A stretch of DNA of 6,588 nt from an uncultured Oscillospiraceae bacterium (GTDB taxonomy: Bacteria > Bacillota > Clostridia > Oscillospirales > Acutalibacteraceae), in the NCBI GenBank assembly GCA_900550315.1, contig URRK01000093.1:1-6588 (forward strand), written 5' to 3'. Below, piece by piece: positions 1 through 5,204 of the stretch. The notes under the pieces are model-generated. The model did not search any database. It was not told where the DNA came from and saw nothing but the letters and a program-made list of their open reading frames with translations. A program made the translations under genes and the position numbers. How positions within the stretch are numbered: position 1 is the first letter of the stretch; each line of letters starts with the position of its first letter.

Positions 1-240
1 GAAACACCGCCGCCCGGCAGCGCCAAAATGGCGCAGGTGCTGGCCTCGGTTGCAGGGTTTAGCGTTACCCCGCCCGTAGGGCGATCAGGCGCCGAAATTT
101 GCGATTACTACGCGCGCGAAACGGGGCAGCCCGGCTTTTGCGTAAAGCTGGGCGAAAAGCAAAATATTCCGCAGGTTAGCGGGTTAAACAGCTGGTACGC
201 CCGCCTGCGCGAGGCGCTGGTGCTGTTTTCGTTAATTTAG
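1..240 (+). CDS. C-terminal end of an M14-type zinc carboxypeptidase, 5' truncated, probable catalytic Glu to Lys change
   Basis: The frame is open from base 1 to the TAG at 238-240, giving the last 79 residues of a gene that starts outside the window. The pattern PPGSAKMAQVLASVAGF, then a conserved-looking DYYARETGQPGF segment and a short helical tail, resembles the end of bacterial M14 (gamma-D-glutamyl-diaminopeptidase-like) carboxypeptidases, which act on cell-wall peptides. In that family the core strand usually reads PGFTIEVG, with the Glu serving as general base (Glu270 of carboxypeptidase A). Here it reads PGFCVKLG, so Lys (codon 145-147) sits where Glu is expected. The zinc ligands would lie upstream and cannot be checked. 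The protein may be a pseudo-enzyme, or the base may be a sequencing error. The family call rests on motif memory and is moderately secure. The gene converges on the PII gene, with 21 bp between them and no clear terminator. Confidence 0.6.
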   Translation, partial: ETPPPGSAKMAQVLASVAGFSVTPPVGRSGAEICDYYARETGQPGFCVKLGEKQNIPQVSGLNSWYARLREALVLFSLI

Positions 241-261
241 CGGCAGGCCAACTCCGTGGGG

Positions 262-921
262 CTAACCCTTCAGCAGGCCAAAGCCGGCCACTGTACTTAC
301 CGGCAGCGAGAATACTAAGGCGCCGGCTTCGGTATCCGGCCCTGCCTTTTCTAAAATGCTGCGCATAATGCCGGCCTTTGCGGCCGCCCGCGCAACAATT
401 AAAATAGTCTCTTTCTCCTGCGCTAAGCTAACCTTTAAAAACCGTTCGTCGGCACCGGTACCGGTGCCCTTGGCGTGCAGCACCGTTCCGCCGGCCGCAC
501 CTGCCGCGCGAGCGGCGTTCATCACATCATCGGTAAAGCCGGCATTTGCCATGGCAATAATCAGTTCGTACCCCGGCTCAAAGGCTGGGGTATATTTGGC
601 GTTTGGCCCCTTGTTTAAGTATTCCACGGTTTTTCCGCCCCCTACGCTTTTAATGGGTACCGCAATAATAATGCCGTGCCCCGGCACCCCAACAAAGGTG
701 TGCTCTTTTTGTAATGTAATCAGTTTTTCGGTGTCCTGCCGGTTGGCAACGGTAAAAATAACCCTTTTTTCGTTGCCCTCTATGCCTAATAGATCCAGCA
801 TGCTGCGCGCCGCGGTGCCGCGGCCGTGCAAAATGGCGGTTAGCGGCAGCTGCAGCTCGCTGCAAATTTTTAAAACGGTGCCGGCCGCCTGTGGTTTGCA
901 AACCGAAATAATAAAGTTCAT
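262..921 (-). CDS. PII-family (GlnB-like) signalling protein with two tandem PII-like domains
   Basis: The product is 219 residues. I choose ATG 921-919: its A and T overlap the TGA of the upstream gene (ATGA), and GGGAGGA lies 6 nt before it. An upstream in-frame ATG at 936 would overlap this ribosome site. Two similar halves are visible. Residues 2-93 carry LTAILHGRGTA, an acidic segment, KRVIFTVANRQDTEKL, then GIIIAVPIKSVGG. Residues 118-215 carry GTVLHAKGTGTGADERF, KETILIVARAAAKAGIM, then ALVFSLPVSTVAG. Each half fits the ferredoxin-like PII fold; ordinary PII proteins are about 112 residues with one domain. PII proteins bind nucleotides and small effectors and control transporters and enzymes. 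The partner here is very likely the co-transcribed DUF1538 membrane protein. The canonical GlnB uridylylation tyrosine loop is not recognisable, so ligand and modification are unknown. Confidence 0.85.
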   Translation of the reverse strand: MNFIISVCKPQAAGTVLKICSELQLPLTAILHGRGTAARSMLDLLGIEGNEKRVIFTVANRQDTEKLITLQKEHTFVGVPGHGIIIAVPIKSVGGGKTVEYLNKGPNAKYTPAFEPGYELIIAMANAGFTDDVMNAARAAGAAGGTVLHAKGTGTGADERFLKVSLAQEKETILIVARAAAKAGIMRSILEKAGPDTEAGALVFSLPVSTVAGFGLLKG

Positions 922-2447
922 GCCGCGTCCTCCCAAAGCTCAATAATATCCAAATCGCCGTAGGGCTGCTTGGCGGCCGCTTTGCCCTTGCGCTCAAAAA
1001 TAAGCCCAACTATTTGAATAGAGATCAGCGGCATTAAAGCAACCAGCGCCACAATGCCAAAAGCGTCCTGCAAAATGTTGCCCCCTAAGGCGCCGCAGGC
1101 TCCTATCATAAATTGCAGCATAAAGGTGGCGGTCATAGGGCCGGAGGCCACCCCGCCCGAATCAAACGCAATGGCGGTGTAAATATCCGGCACAAAAAAG
1201 CTTAGCAGCAGCGCGGCGGCGTACCCCGGCACTAAAAACCATAAAAGCGATATTCCGGTAACCACCCGCAGCATAGAAAGTCCAAAGGCCAACGCAACCG
1301 CGGCCGAAAGGCTGTATTTAATGGCCGCCCCGGGAATAGAGCCGGCGCTGACCTCCTCAATTTGCGTTTCTAAAACGCCTACCGCCGGTTCGGCCGAAAT
1401 AATAAACCAGCCAAATGCCGCCGCCAGCACAACGCCAAAAAGCTTTAGTTCCTGCGTAATTAAAAGTTCGCCCAACACGGCGCCCAAAGCGGCAAACCCA
1501 ACATTTACCCCGGTTAAAAATAGTACTAAGCCAAGGTAGGTGTAAAGCAGGCCAACCAAAATTTTTAAAAACCGCCGTTTTGAAAGGTGCAGCACAAACG
1601 CCGCAAATAATAAAAAAATTACAATAATCGGCAATAGCGCCAGCGCCATTTCGCCCAAATACTTTGGCAAAGCCAAAAGGTAGGCCCGGCCAAGGTCGGC
1701 CGTTGTGGCAAAGCTTAAGGCCTGCCCGGCGGCAACCGTGCTGCTGCCGTTGTAAAACAGCCCTAAAATTAAAACGGCTAAAATAGGGCCAACCGAGCAA
1801 AGCGCCACTAAGCCAAAGCTGTCGGCCGCAGCCGAACGGTCGCTTCGAATGTTGGCAACGCCAACCCCCAGCGCCAAAATAAACGGTACGGTCATCGGCC
1901 CGGTTGTAACCCCGCCCGAATCAAATGCTACGCACAAAAAATCGGGGCTTGAAAAGGCCGCTAAAACAAAAATAACGGCGTAGCAGCCCAGCAGCAGGTA
2001 GCGCAGCCGCAGCCCGGTTAAAATGCGCAGCATGCAAACCGCTAAAAACAGGCCAACCCCAACGCCAACCGTAATCAGCAAAACGGCGCTGTTAATGTGC
2101 GGCACGGTTTGGGCTAAAACCTGCAAATCCGGCTCGGCCACCGTTACGGCAAAGCCCAGCACAAAGGCCAGCGGCAAAATGAGCCAAAGCTTTTTGGTTT
2201 TGGTAAGCGCGGCGCCAAGCTTGGCCCCAATTGGCACCATAGAGGCCTCGGCTCCAAGCGAAAACAGTCCCGTGCCAACCACTACTAAAACCGCCCCTAC
2301 CAAAAAGCTTAAAAGCACATCGGCCTGAACCGGCAGCACAGTAAGGCACAGCGCCGCAACCATTAAAATAATTGGCAGCACCGAGCAGGCAGCCTCTTTA
2401 ATTTTTAAAGCAAGCATGGTGTGGTCTTTTTGCAGGGCCAGTTTCAT
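918..2447 (-). CDS. DUF1538-family multi-pass membrane protein, two inverted or tandem repeats, putative transporter
   Basis: The product is 509 residues with about a dozen hydrophobic segments. It is internally duplicated. Half 1 (about 20-230) has AEPDLQVL at 104-111, FDSGGVTTGPMT at 175-186 and DSFGLVAL...ILGL at 209-230. Half 2 (about 265-485) has AEPAVGVL at 352-359, FDSGGVASGPMT at 428-439 and DAFGIVAL...IVGL at 461-482. The repeated FDSGG-x2-GPM signature is the DUF1538 hallmark. Such a duplication, with polar Gly/Pro-rich motifs inside membrane segments, is typical of secondary transporters, but I know of no proven substrate. A short acidic tail (YGDLDIIELWEDAA) follows the last membrane segment and could face the cytosol. 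The start is ATG 2447-2445 with AGGAGG 12 nt upstream, a slightly long gap; the next Met (residue 11) lacks a ribosome site. It is the first gene of a two-gene operon with the PII gene. Confidence 0.9.
   Translation of the reverse strand: MKLALQKDHTMLALKIKEAACSVLPIILMVAALCLTVLPVQADVLLSFLVGAVLVVVGTGLFSLGAEASMVPIGAKLGAALTKTKKLWLILPLAFVLGFAVTVAEPDLQVLAQTVPHINSAVLLITVGVGVGLFLAVCMLRILTGLRLRYLLLGCYAVIFVLAAFSSPDFLCVAFDSGGVTTGPMTVPFILALGVGVANIRSDRSAAADSFGLVALCSVGPILAVLILGLFYNGSSTVAAGQALSFATTADLGRAYLLALPKYLGEMALALLPIIVIFLLFAAFVLHLSKRRFLKILVGLLYTYLGLVLFLTGVNVGFAALGAVLGELLITQELKLFGVVLAAAFGWFIISAEPAVGVLETQIEEVSAGSIPGAAIKYSLSAAVALAFGLSMLRVVTGISLLWFLVPGYAAALLLSFFVPDIYTAIAFDSGGVASGPMTATFMLQFMIGACGALGGNILQDAFGIVALVALMPLISIQIVGLIFERKGKAAAKQPYGDLDIIELWEDAA
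928..934 (-). promoter_or_regulatory. Ribosome binding site of the PII gene
   Basis: On the minus strand this reads GGGAGGA, 6 nt before ATG 921. It lies inside the end of the DUF1538 coding region and decides the start of the PII gene. Together with the ATGA overlap it implies translational coupling, so carrier and sensor are probably made in a fixed ratio. Confidence 0.85.
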
Positions 2448-2459
2448 GTTGGCTGTTTT

Positions 2460-2465
2460 CCTCCT
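2460..2465 (-). promoter_or_regulatory. Ribosome binding site of the DUF1538 gene
   Basis: The minus strand reads AGGAGG, a perfect anti-16S match, 12 nt before ATG 2447. The gap is longer than the usual 5-9 nt. No alternative in-frame start lies between the two. Confidence 0.75.
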
Positions 2466-2471
2466 AATTTG

Positions 2472-2679
2472 CTTGGCCGGGTGGTTCGGCGGTGTGGTTC
2501 TTGGTAGTGTAGCTTGGTGTTATAGTTCAGTAGTGTTATTCTTGGCAGAGCGGTTCTGCTGTGCCGTTCAACCGTGTATTTGGGTGGTGCCGTTTGGCGG
2601 CATTGCCCGGCAATGTTATTCGGTAGGTTTGCCCGGCAATTTTGTTGGGTTGTATTGCCCGGCGGGTGGCTGCGGGCCA
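2472..2679. repeat. Degenerate 13-bp / 26-bp tandem repeat array
   Basis: Sixteen 13-bp steps fit this stretch. Exact words recur at 26 bp: GTAGTGT at 2504 and 2530, GTGCCGTT at 2561 and 2587, TTGCCCGGC at 2603, 2629 and 2655. The first TTGCCCGGC lies in a perfect palindrome, ATTGCCCGGCAAT (2602-2614); the second keeps 5-bp arms; the third has lost its right arm. On the minus (transcribed) strand the in-register 13-mers from about 2537 to 2666 approximate NNNGCC-RRR-NAAN. The plus strand is G/T-rich, unlike the flanking genes. Since 13 is not a multiple of three, the repeat rotates through reading frames, which argues against a coding role. There are no unique spacers, so it is not a CRISPR array. 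It may be a decayed minisatellite or a set of phased binding sites. Confidence 0.55.
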
Positions 2680-2796
2680 ATTCCCGGGGCGGGCCGGTGG
2701 GCAAAAATGCCTTTTACCTGCCTAAAACGGTTAAATTCTGGCGTTTTGGCGTCTGCCAACCGTGCACGGCGCCGTTTTGGACTAAATTTTAAACTA

Positions 2797-2825
2797 ATTA
2801 TACCGTATTTTTTAAACTTCGGCAA
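2797..2825 (-). promoter_or_regulatory. Sigma-A-type promoter of the DUF1538-PII operon
   Basis: Read on the minus strand: -35 TTGCCG (2825-2820, 4 of 6 to consensus), a 17-bp spacer, and -10 TATAAT (2802-2797, perfect). Expected start is an A near 2790. It sits in an A/T-rich divergent region, back to back with the rightward promoter; about 93 bp separate the two -35 boxes. Confidence 0.75.
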
Positions 2826-2903
2826 CTGCTATTTTAATAACATTTTGTAAATTAATGGAATTTTGCCCCCAAATTTATGAATAAACTGAAAAACAAAACA
2901 TCT

Positions 2904-2915
2904 TTTTTGCAAAAA
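2904..2915. promoter_or_regulatory. 12-bp palindrome TTTTTGCAAAAA beside the rightward -35 box
   Basis: A perfect palindrome ends 3 bp before the -35 hexamer at 2919. It could be a repressor or activator site or an A/T-rich UP-like element for RNA polymerase. No known regulator motif is claimed. Confidence 0.35.
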
Positions 2916-2918
2916 CTA

Positions 2919-2947
2919 TTGTAACGAACCTTAAAATTTGGTAAAAT
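2919..2947 (+). promoter_or_regulatory. Sigma-A-type promoter of the rightward five-gene operon
   Basis: -35 TTGTAA (2919-2924, 4 of 6), a 17-bp spacer, and -10 TAAAAT (2942-2947, 5 of 6). Transcription would begin near 2954, giving a leader of about 80 nt before the TTG start at 3035. Confidence 0.7.
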
Positions 2948-2960
2948 AAATAGTAACCTT

Positions 2961-3007
2961 GGCGGGGCGCCGCACTTGCTGCATAAGCAAAAGCGGAGCA
3001 ACCCGCC
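2961..3007 (+). promoter_or_regulatory. Structured 5' leader hairpin upstream of the acyltransferase gene
   Basis: Three nested stems can be drawn: GGCGGG (2961-2966) with CCCGCC (3002-3007); CCGC (2970-2973) with GCGG (2993-2996); TTGCT (2976-2980) with AGCAA (2986-2990), closed by a GCATA loop and separated by small internal loops. The following CGCC (3007-3010) can instead pair weakly with GGCG (3026-3029), which overlaps the ribosome site and precedes seven Ts, so a switch between two folds is conceivable. It matches no riboswitch class that I recognise. The stems are read directly; the regulatory role is inferred. Confidence 0.5.
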
Positions 3008-3021
3008 GCCGAAGCATTTTT

Positions 3022-3027
3022 GGGAGG
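3022..3027 (+). promoter_or_regulatory. Ribosome site that fixes a TTG start
   Basis: GGGAGG ends 7 nt before TTG 3035-3037, ideal spacing. An in-frame TTG at 3020 overlaps this site and is therefore unlikely to be the start. The start codon directly follows a run of Ts. Confidence 0.8.
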
Positions 3028-3034
3028 CGTTTTT

Positions 3035-3706
3035 TTGAAAGAAATTGAAATTGCCGCGTTGTATCCAACTTTAAATACCATTGCGGCCGGGCTGGTGCAG
3101 TCTTTAACCTACCCGTTTGAGCTTTTACCTAAAATTCACGATTATATTTTAAAGCTTGGCCCGCAGCTGGACCCTGCCGTTTTTGAAAAACGGGGGGAGG
3201 ATGTTTGGGTAGCTAAGGACGCTAAAATTGCCCCAACCGCATTTATAAACGGCCCCTGCATTATAGACAGCGGCGCCGAGGTGCGCCACTGCGCCTTTAT
3301 TCGCGGCAACGCCATTGTTGGCAAGGGGGCGGTTGTTGGCAATTCAACCGAGCTGAAAAATGTACTGCTGTTTGACGGTGTTCAGGTGCCCCATTACAAC
3401 TATGTGGGCGATTCTATTCTGGGCTACAAATCGCACATGGGCGCCGGGTCTATTACCTCGAATGTTAAGTCCGATAAAAGCTTGGTTGTGCTAAAATCCA
3501 ACACCGAAAAAATTGCAACCGGGCTAAAAAAGGTTGGCGCCTTTTTGGGCGAATTTGTTGAGGTTGGCTGCGGCAGCGTGCTAAACCCCGGCACGGTTAT
3601 TGGGGCCCATTCGCAGGTTTACCCGCTTTCCTCGGTGCGTGGTGTTGTGCCGGCGAACAGCATTTACAAAAAGGCCGGCGAAGTTGTTTTAAAACAGCCA
3701 AGGTAA
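3035..3706 (+). CDS. Stand-alone left-handed beta-helix acyltransferase, GlmU C-terminal-domain-like
   Basis: The product is 223 residues with a TTG start at 3035, set by GGGAGG 7 nt upstream. Residues 1-55 are helical (LYPTLNTIAAGLVQSLTYPF). From about 57 on, hexapeptide repeats form a left-handed beta-helix (VWVAKDAKIAPTAFINGP..., then GNAIVGKGAVVGNS and, near the end, NPGTVIG). Residues 104-148 closely follow the GlmU acetyltransferase site: STELK (Lys108), VPHYNYVGD (His120, Tyr123), MGAGSITSNVKSDK (Asn143, Lys148), corresponding to E. coli Lys351, His363, Tyr366, Asn386 and Lys392. The GlmU N-terminal uridylyltransferase half (GlmU is about 450 residues) is absent. Such proteins are often labelled UDP-N-acetylglucosamine pyrophosphorylase, which is misleading here. 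Acetyl- or acyl-transfer to an amino sugar phosphate or sugar nucleotide is plausible; the substrate is unknown. It is the first gene of the operon that includes galU. Confidence 0.8.
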   Translation: MKEIEIAALYPTLNTIAAGLVQSLTYPFELLPKIHDYILKLGPQLDPAVFEKRGEDVWVAKDAKIAPTAFINGPCIIDSGAEVRHCAFIRGNAIVGKGAVVGNSTELKNVLLFDGVQVPHYNYVGDSILGYKSHMGAGSITSNVKSDKSLVVLKSNTEKIATGLKKVGAFLGEFVEVGCGSVLNPGTVIGAHSQVYPLSSVRGVVPANSIYKKAGEVVLKQPR

Positions 3707-3724
3707 GGCTGCGGAGTTAATTTA

Positions 3725-4246
3725 ATGGAACTGTGGGACATTTTAAATCAAAACGGTAAGCGTACCGGCCGGGTGGTAGCCCGGGGCAATGTGCAGCTAA
3801 AGGCAGGGGAATACCACCTGGTGGTGCACATTTGGCCGGTAAACGATTACGGCAGTTTGCTCATTCAAAAACGCACCAAAACCAAACGGATGATGCCCGG
3901 CATTTGGGCGGCAACCGGCGGCGCGGCCATTGTGGGGGAATCCTCTTACGAGGCGGCGGCCCGCGAGCTGTACGAGGAGCTGGGTATTAAAGCCACGCGT
4001 GAAAGCTTAAAGTTTGTGCGCCGTATGCGAAAGCGTAATTCGTTTGTAGATATTTGGGCCATTCATGTAAATGTTCGCGTGCCGGAGCTAAAATTGCAAA
4101 AAAGCGAAGTTGCCGAGGCGCGCTGGGTGAACACCACCACTTTAATGAGCATGGTTCGGGACGGAAAATACCACGATTACGGTCACGATTATTTTGAAAA
4201 TGTTTTAAAATGCAGTGCGCGTTTTAAACGGGAGGACTTAAAATGA
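3725..4246 (+). CDS. NUDIX hydrolase
   Basis: The product is 173 residues. A perfect Nudix box, G-x5-E-x7-REU-x-EE-x-GU, spans residues 66-88 (Gly66, Glu72, Arg80-Glu81, Glu84-Glu85, Gly87-Ile88), so metal-dependent cleavage of a nucleoside diphosphate linked to another moiety is expected. The N-terminal MELWDILNQNGKRTGR and the GEYHLVVHIW stretch match the Firmicute subgroup related to isopentenyl-diphosphate isomerase folds, though the box indicates a hydrolase. The start is ATG 3725, with GGAG 8 nt upstream, 18 bp after the acyltransferase stop. Its stop overlaps the next start (ATGA), so it is translationally coupled to the RING/DUF2628 gene. The substrate cannot be read from sequence; sanitising damaged nucleotides or trimming nucleotide sugars are both possible. 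Confidence 0.9.
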   Translation: MELWDILNQNGKRTGRVVARGNVQLKAGEYHLVVHIWPVNDYGSLLIQKRTKTKRMMPGIWAATGGAAIVGESSYEAAARELYEELGIKATRESLKFVRRMRKRNSFVDIWAIHVNVRVPELKLQKSEVAEARWVNTTTLMSMVRDGKYHDYGHDYFENVLKCSARFKREDLK

Positions 4247-5175
4247 GCCGTTCTGTAGAGGGGCAAAAGTGCCCCGCTTGCCACGGATATTTATTTGATG
4301 ATGACGATATTGTTTACTGCCCGGTTTGCGGCGCGCCGCACCACCGGGATTGCTACCAGGCGTTGGGCCACTGCGCTTTGCAGGCGCAGCACGGCACCCC
4401 GCAGCAGTACAAAGAGCCGGAAAGTAAACCCGCCGGGCAAACGCCCGCTGCCAACGGCGGCAAACAAAGCTGCTGCCCGGCCTGCGGGCGGGACTTAACC
4501 GGGAAAGAGGCGTTTTGCCCCGGCTGCGGCCGCCCGGTTGGCAGCGGCGCTGGCTTTCTGGCCGGCTTTGCGCAGGCCAACCCGTTTGTTAGGATAAATA
4601 AAAACGAAAAGTTAGAGGATGACATTACCGTAGGCGAGGCTGCCCGGTATGTTGGCCCCAGCGCCCTGCGATACATCAACTGCTTTAAAAAACAGGGCAA
4701 AACCAAAAAAACGGGCTGGAACTGGGGGGCATTTTTGTTTCCTCAGGCTTGGTTCTTTTACCGTAAAATTTACCTGCCCGGCGCCTTGTTTTTTATTTTG
4801 TTTCTAACGGGTACCTTGCTAACCTACGCTTTTACCGGCTTGGTAGACCGCGTGCCGGAGGAGCTGCAGCGTAACAGCTCGCTCATTGCAAACTACATTT
4901 TGCAAAACCTAACCAAGGCCGATATTCCCGTTTTAATTACGGTAGCCGTTGGGGCTTTTACCAAATTGGCTGTAAGAATTTTTGCCGGTTTATTTGGCGA
5001 TTATTTTTACCATAAAAGCGCCTTTGCCCGTATTCGCGCCGCAAAGGAGCAAGAGGAATACACCGAGCAGCCCGAACAGGTGCTGCAAAAAATGGGCTGG
5101 GTAAACATCTGGCTCGGCATGCTGGGGCTTTTTGGGATAACCTGGTTATGCTATTTTATTTTTAGTTTGCTTTAA
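4243..5175 (+). CDS. Prokaryotic RING-like / zinc-ribbon membrane protein with DUF2628 domain
   Basis: The product is 310 residues with ATG 4243 in an ATGA overlap with the NUDIX gene; GGGAGG sits 7 nt upstream. Domain order: a RING-like treble-clef zinc module with Cys10, Cys13, Cys26, Cys29, His33/His34, Cys37 and Cys44 (the YCPVCGAPHHRDCY core is typical of prokaryotic RING fingers); a linker rich in Pro/Gln/Lys (48-74); a zinc ribbon with Cys78-x2-Cys81 and Cys92-x2-Cys95; then a DUF2628 region (about 136-310), recognised by YVGPSALRYINCFKK and TGWNWGAFLFPQAWFFYRK, with hydrophobic segments near 178-200, 228-250 and 288-309. The zinc modules most likely face the cytosol. The family is common in Clostridia but its function is not established; an adaptor or assembly role is a guess. 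Prokaryotic RING modules need not be ubiquitin ligases. Confidence 0.85.
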   Translation: MSRSVEGQKCPACHGYLFDDDDIVYCPVCGAPHHRDCYQALGHCALQAQHGTPQQYKEPESKPAGQTPAANGGKQSCCPACGRDLTGKEAFCPGCGRPVGSGAGFLAGFAQANPFVRINKNEKLEDDITVGEAARYVGPSALRYINCFKKQGKTKKTGWNWGAFLFPQAWFFYRKIYLPGALFFILFLTGTLLTYAFTGLVDRVPEELQRNSSLIANYILQNLTKADIPVLITVAVGAFTKLAVRIFAGLFGDYFYHKSAFARIRAAKEQEEYTEQPEQVLQKMGWVNIWLGMLGLFGITWLCYFIFSLL

Positions 5176-5180
5176 AGCAA
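5167..5180. other. 14-bp perfect palindrome across a stop codon
   Basis: TTGCTTTAAAGCAA covers the TAA (5173-5175) of the RING/DUF2628 gene and the start of the 29-bp gap before galU. As a loopless palindrome it is better suited to DNA binding than to an RNA hairpin, and no T-run follows, so I do not call a terminator. It shares TTGCT...AGCAA with the apical stem of the operon leader at 2976-2990. Confidence 0.35.
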
Positions 5181-5204
5181 GCAAAATAGCAGGAGGATTT
5201 ATAA

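Larger units (their letters stand above)
2448..2790 (-). promoter_or_regulatory. Long untranslated leader of the DUF1538-PII operon
   Basis: If transcription starts about 7 nt after the TATAAT at 2802-2797, the mRNA has a leader of about 340 nt before the DUF1538 ATG. Near its 5' end are two overlapping perfect 10-bp palindromes, ACGGCGCCGT (2766-2775) and CCGTGCACGG (2760-2769), at about +16 to +31, which could be an operator or an RNA stem. The 3' two thirds is a degenerate 13/26-bp repeat, C- and A-rich in the RNA. No known riboswitch is recognised and no hairpin followed by a U-run is seen. An open frame with a TTG start at 2704 crosses the leader and ends in the ATGA of the DUF1538 start; I consider it probably not coding. 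Confidence 0.55.

Noticed and set aside
241..300. Possible bidirectional terminator between the converging M14 and PII genes
   Set aside because: The gap is 21 bp, has no stable hairpin followed by T-runs on either strand, and shows only a short GCAGGCCAA direct repeat (243-251, 273-281) that extends into coding sequence.
922..936. ATG at 936 as the start of the PII gene
   Set aside because: It would place the ribosome site inside the gene, and PII-like similarity begins only at MNFIISV from ATG 921.
356..946. Long rightward open frame opposite the PII gene
   Set aside because: It is antisense to a gene with clear family motifs, overlapping genes and ribosome sites, and its translation shows no recognisable domain.
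2602..2666. Repeats with regular spacing as a possible CRISPR array
   Set aside because: The conserved word is only 9-13 bp, the period is 26 bp, the intervening sequence is itself related between units, and no cas genes are present.
2416..2850. Rightward open frame of about 144 codons rich in Cys, Gly and hydrophobic residues
   Set aside because: It begins inside the DUF1538 gene, has no ribosome site, crosses the non-coding repeat and runs through the leftward promoter. The frame is open because the G/T-rich strand has few stops.
3020..3034. TTG at 3020 as the acyltransferase start
   Set aside because: It overlaps the GGGAGG ribosome site that is ideally placed for TTG 3035, and it would add only five residues with no family support.
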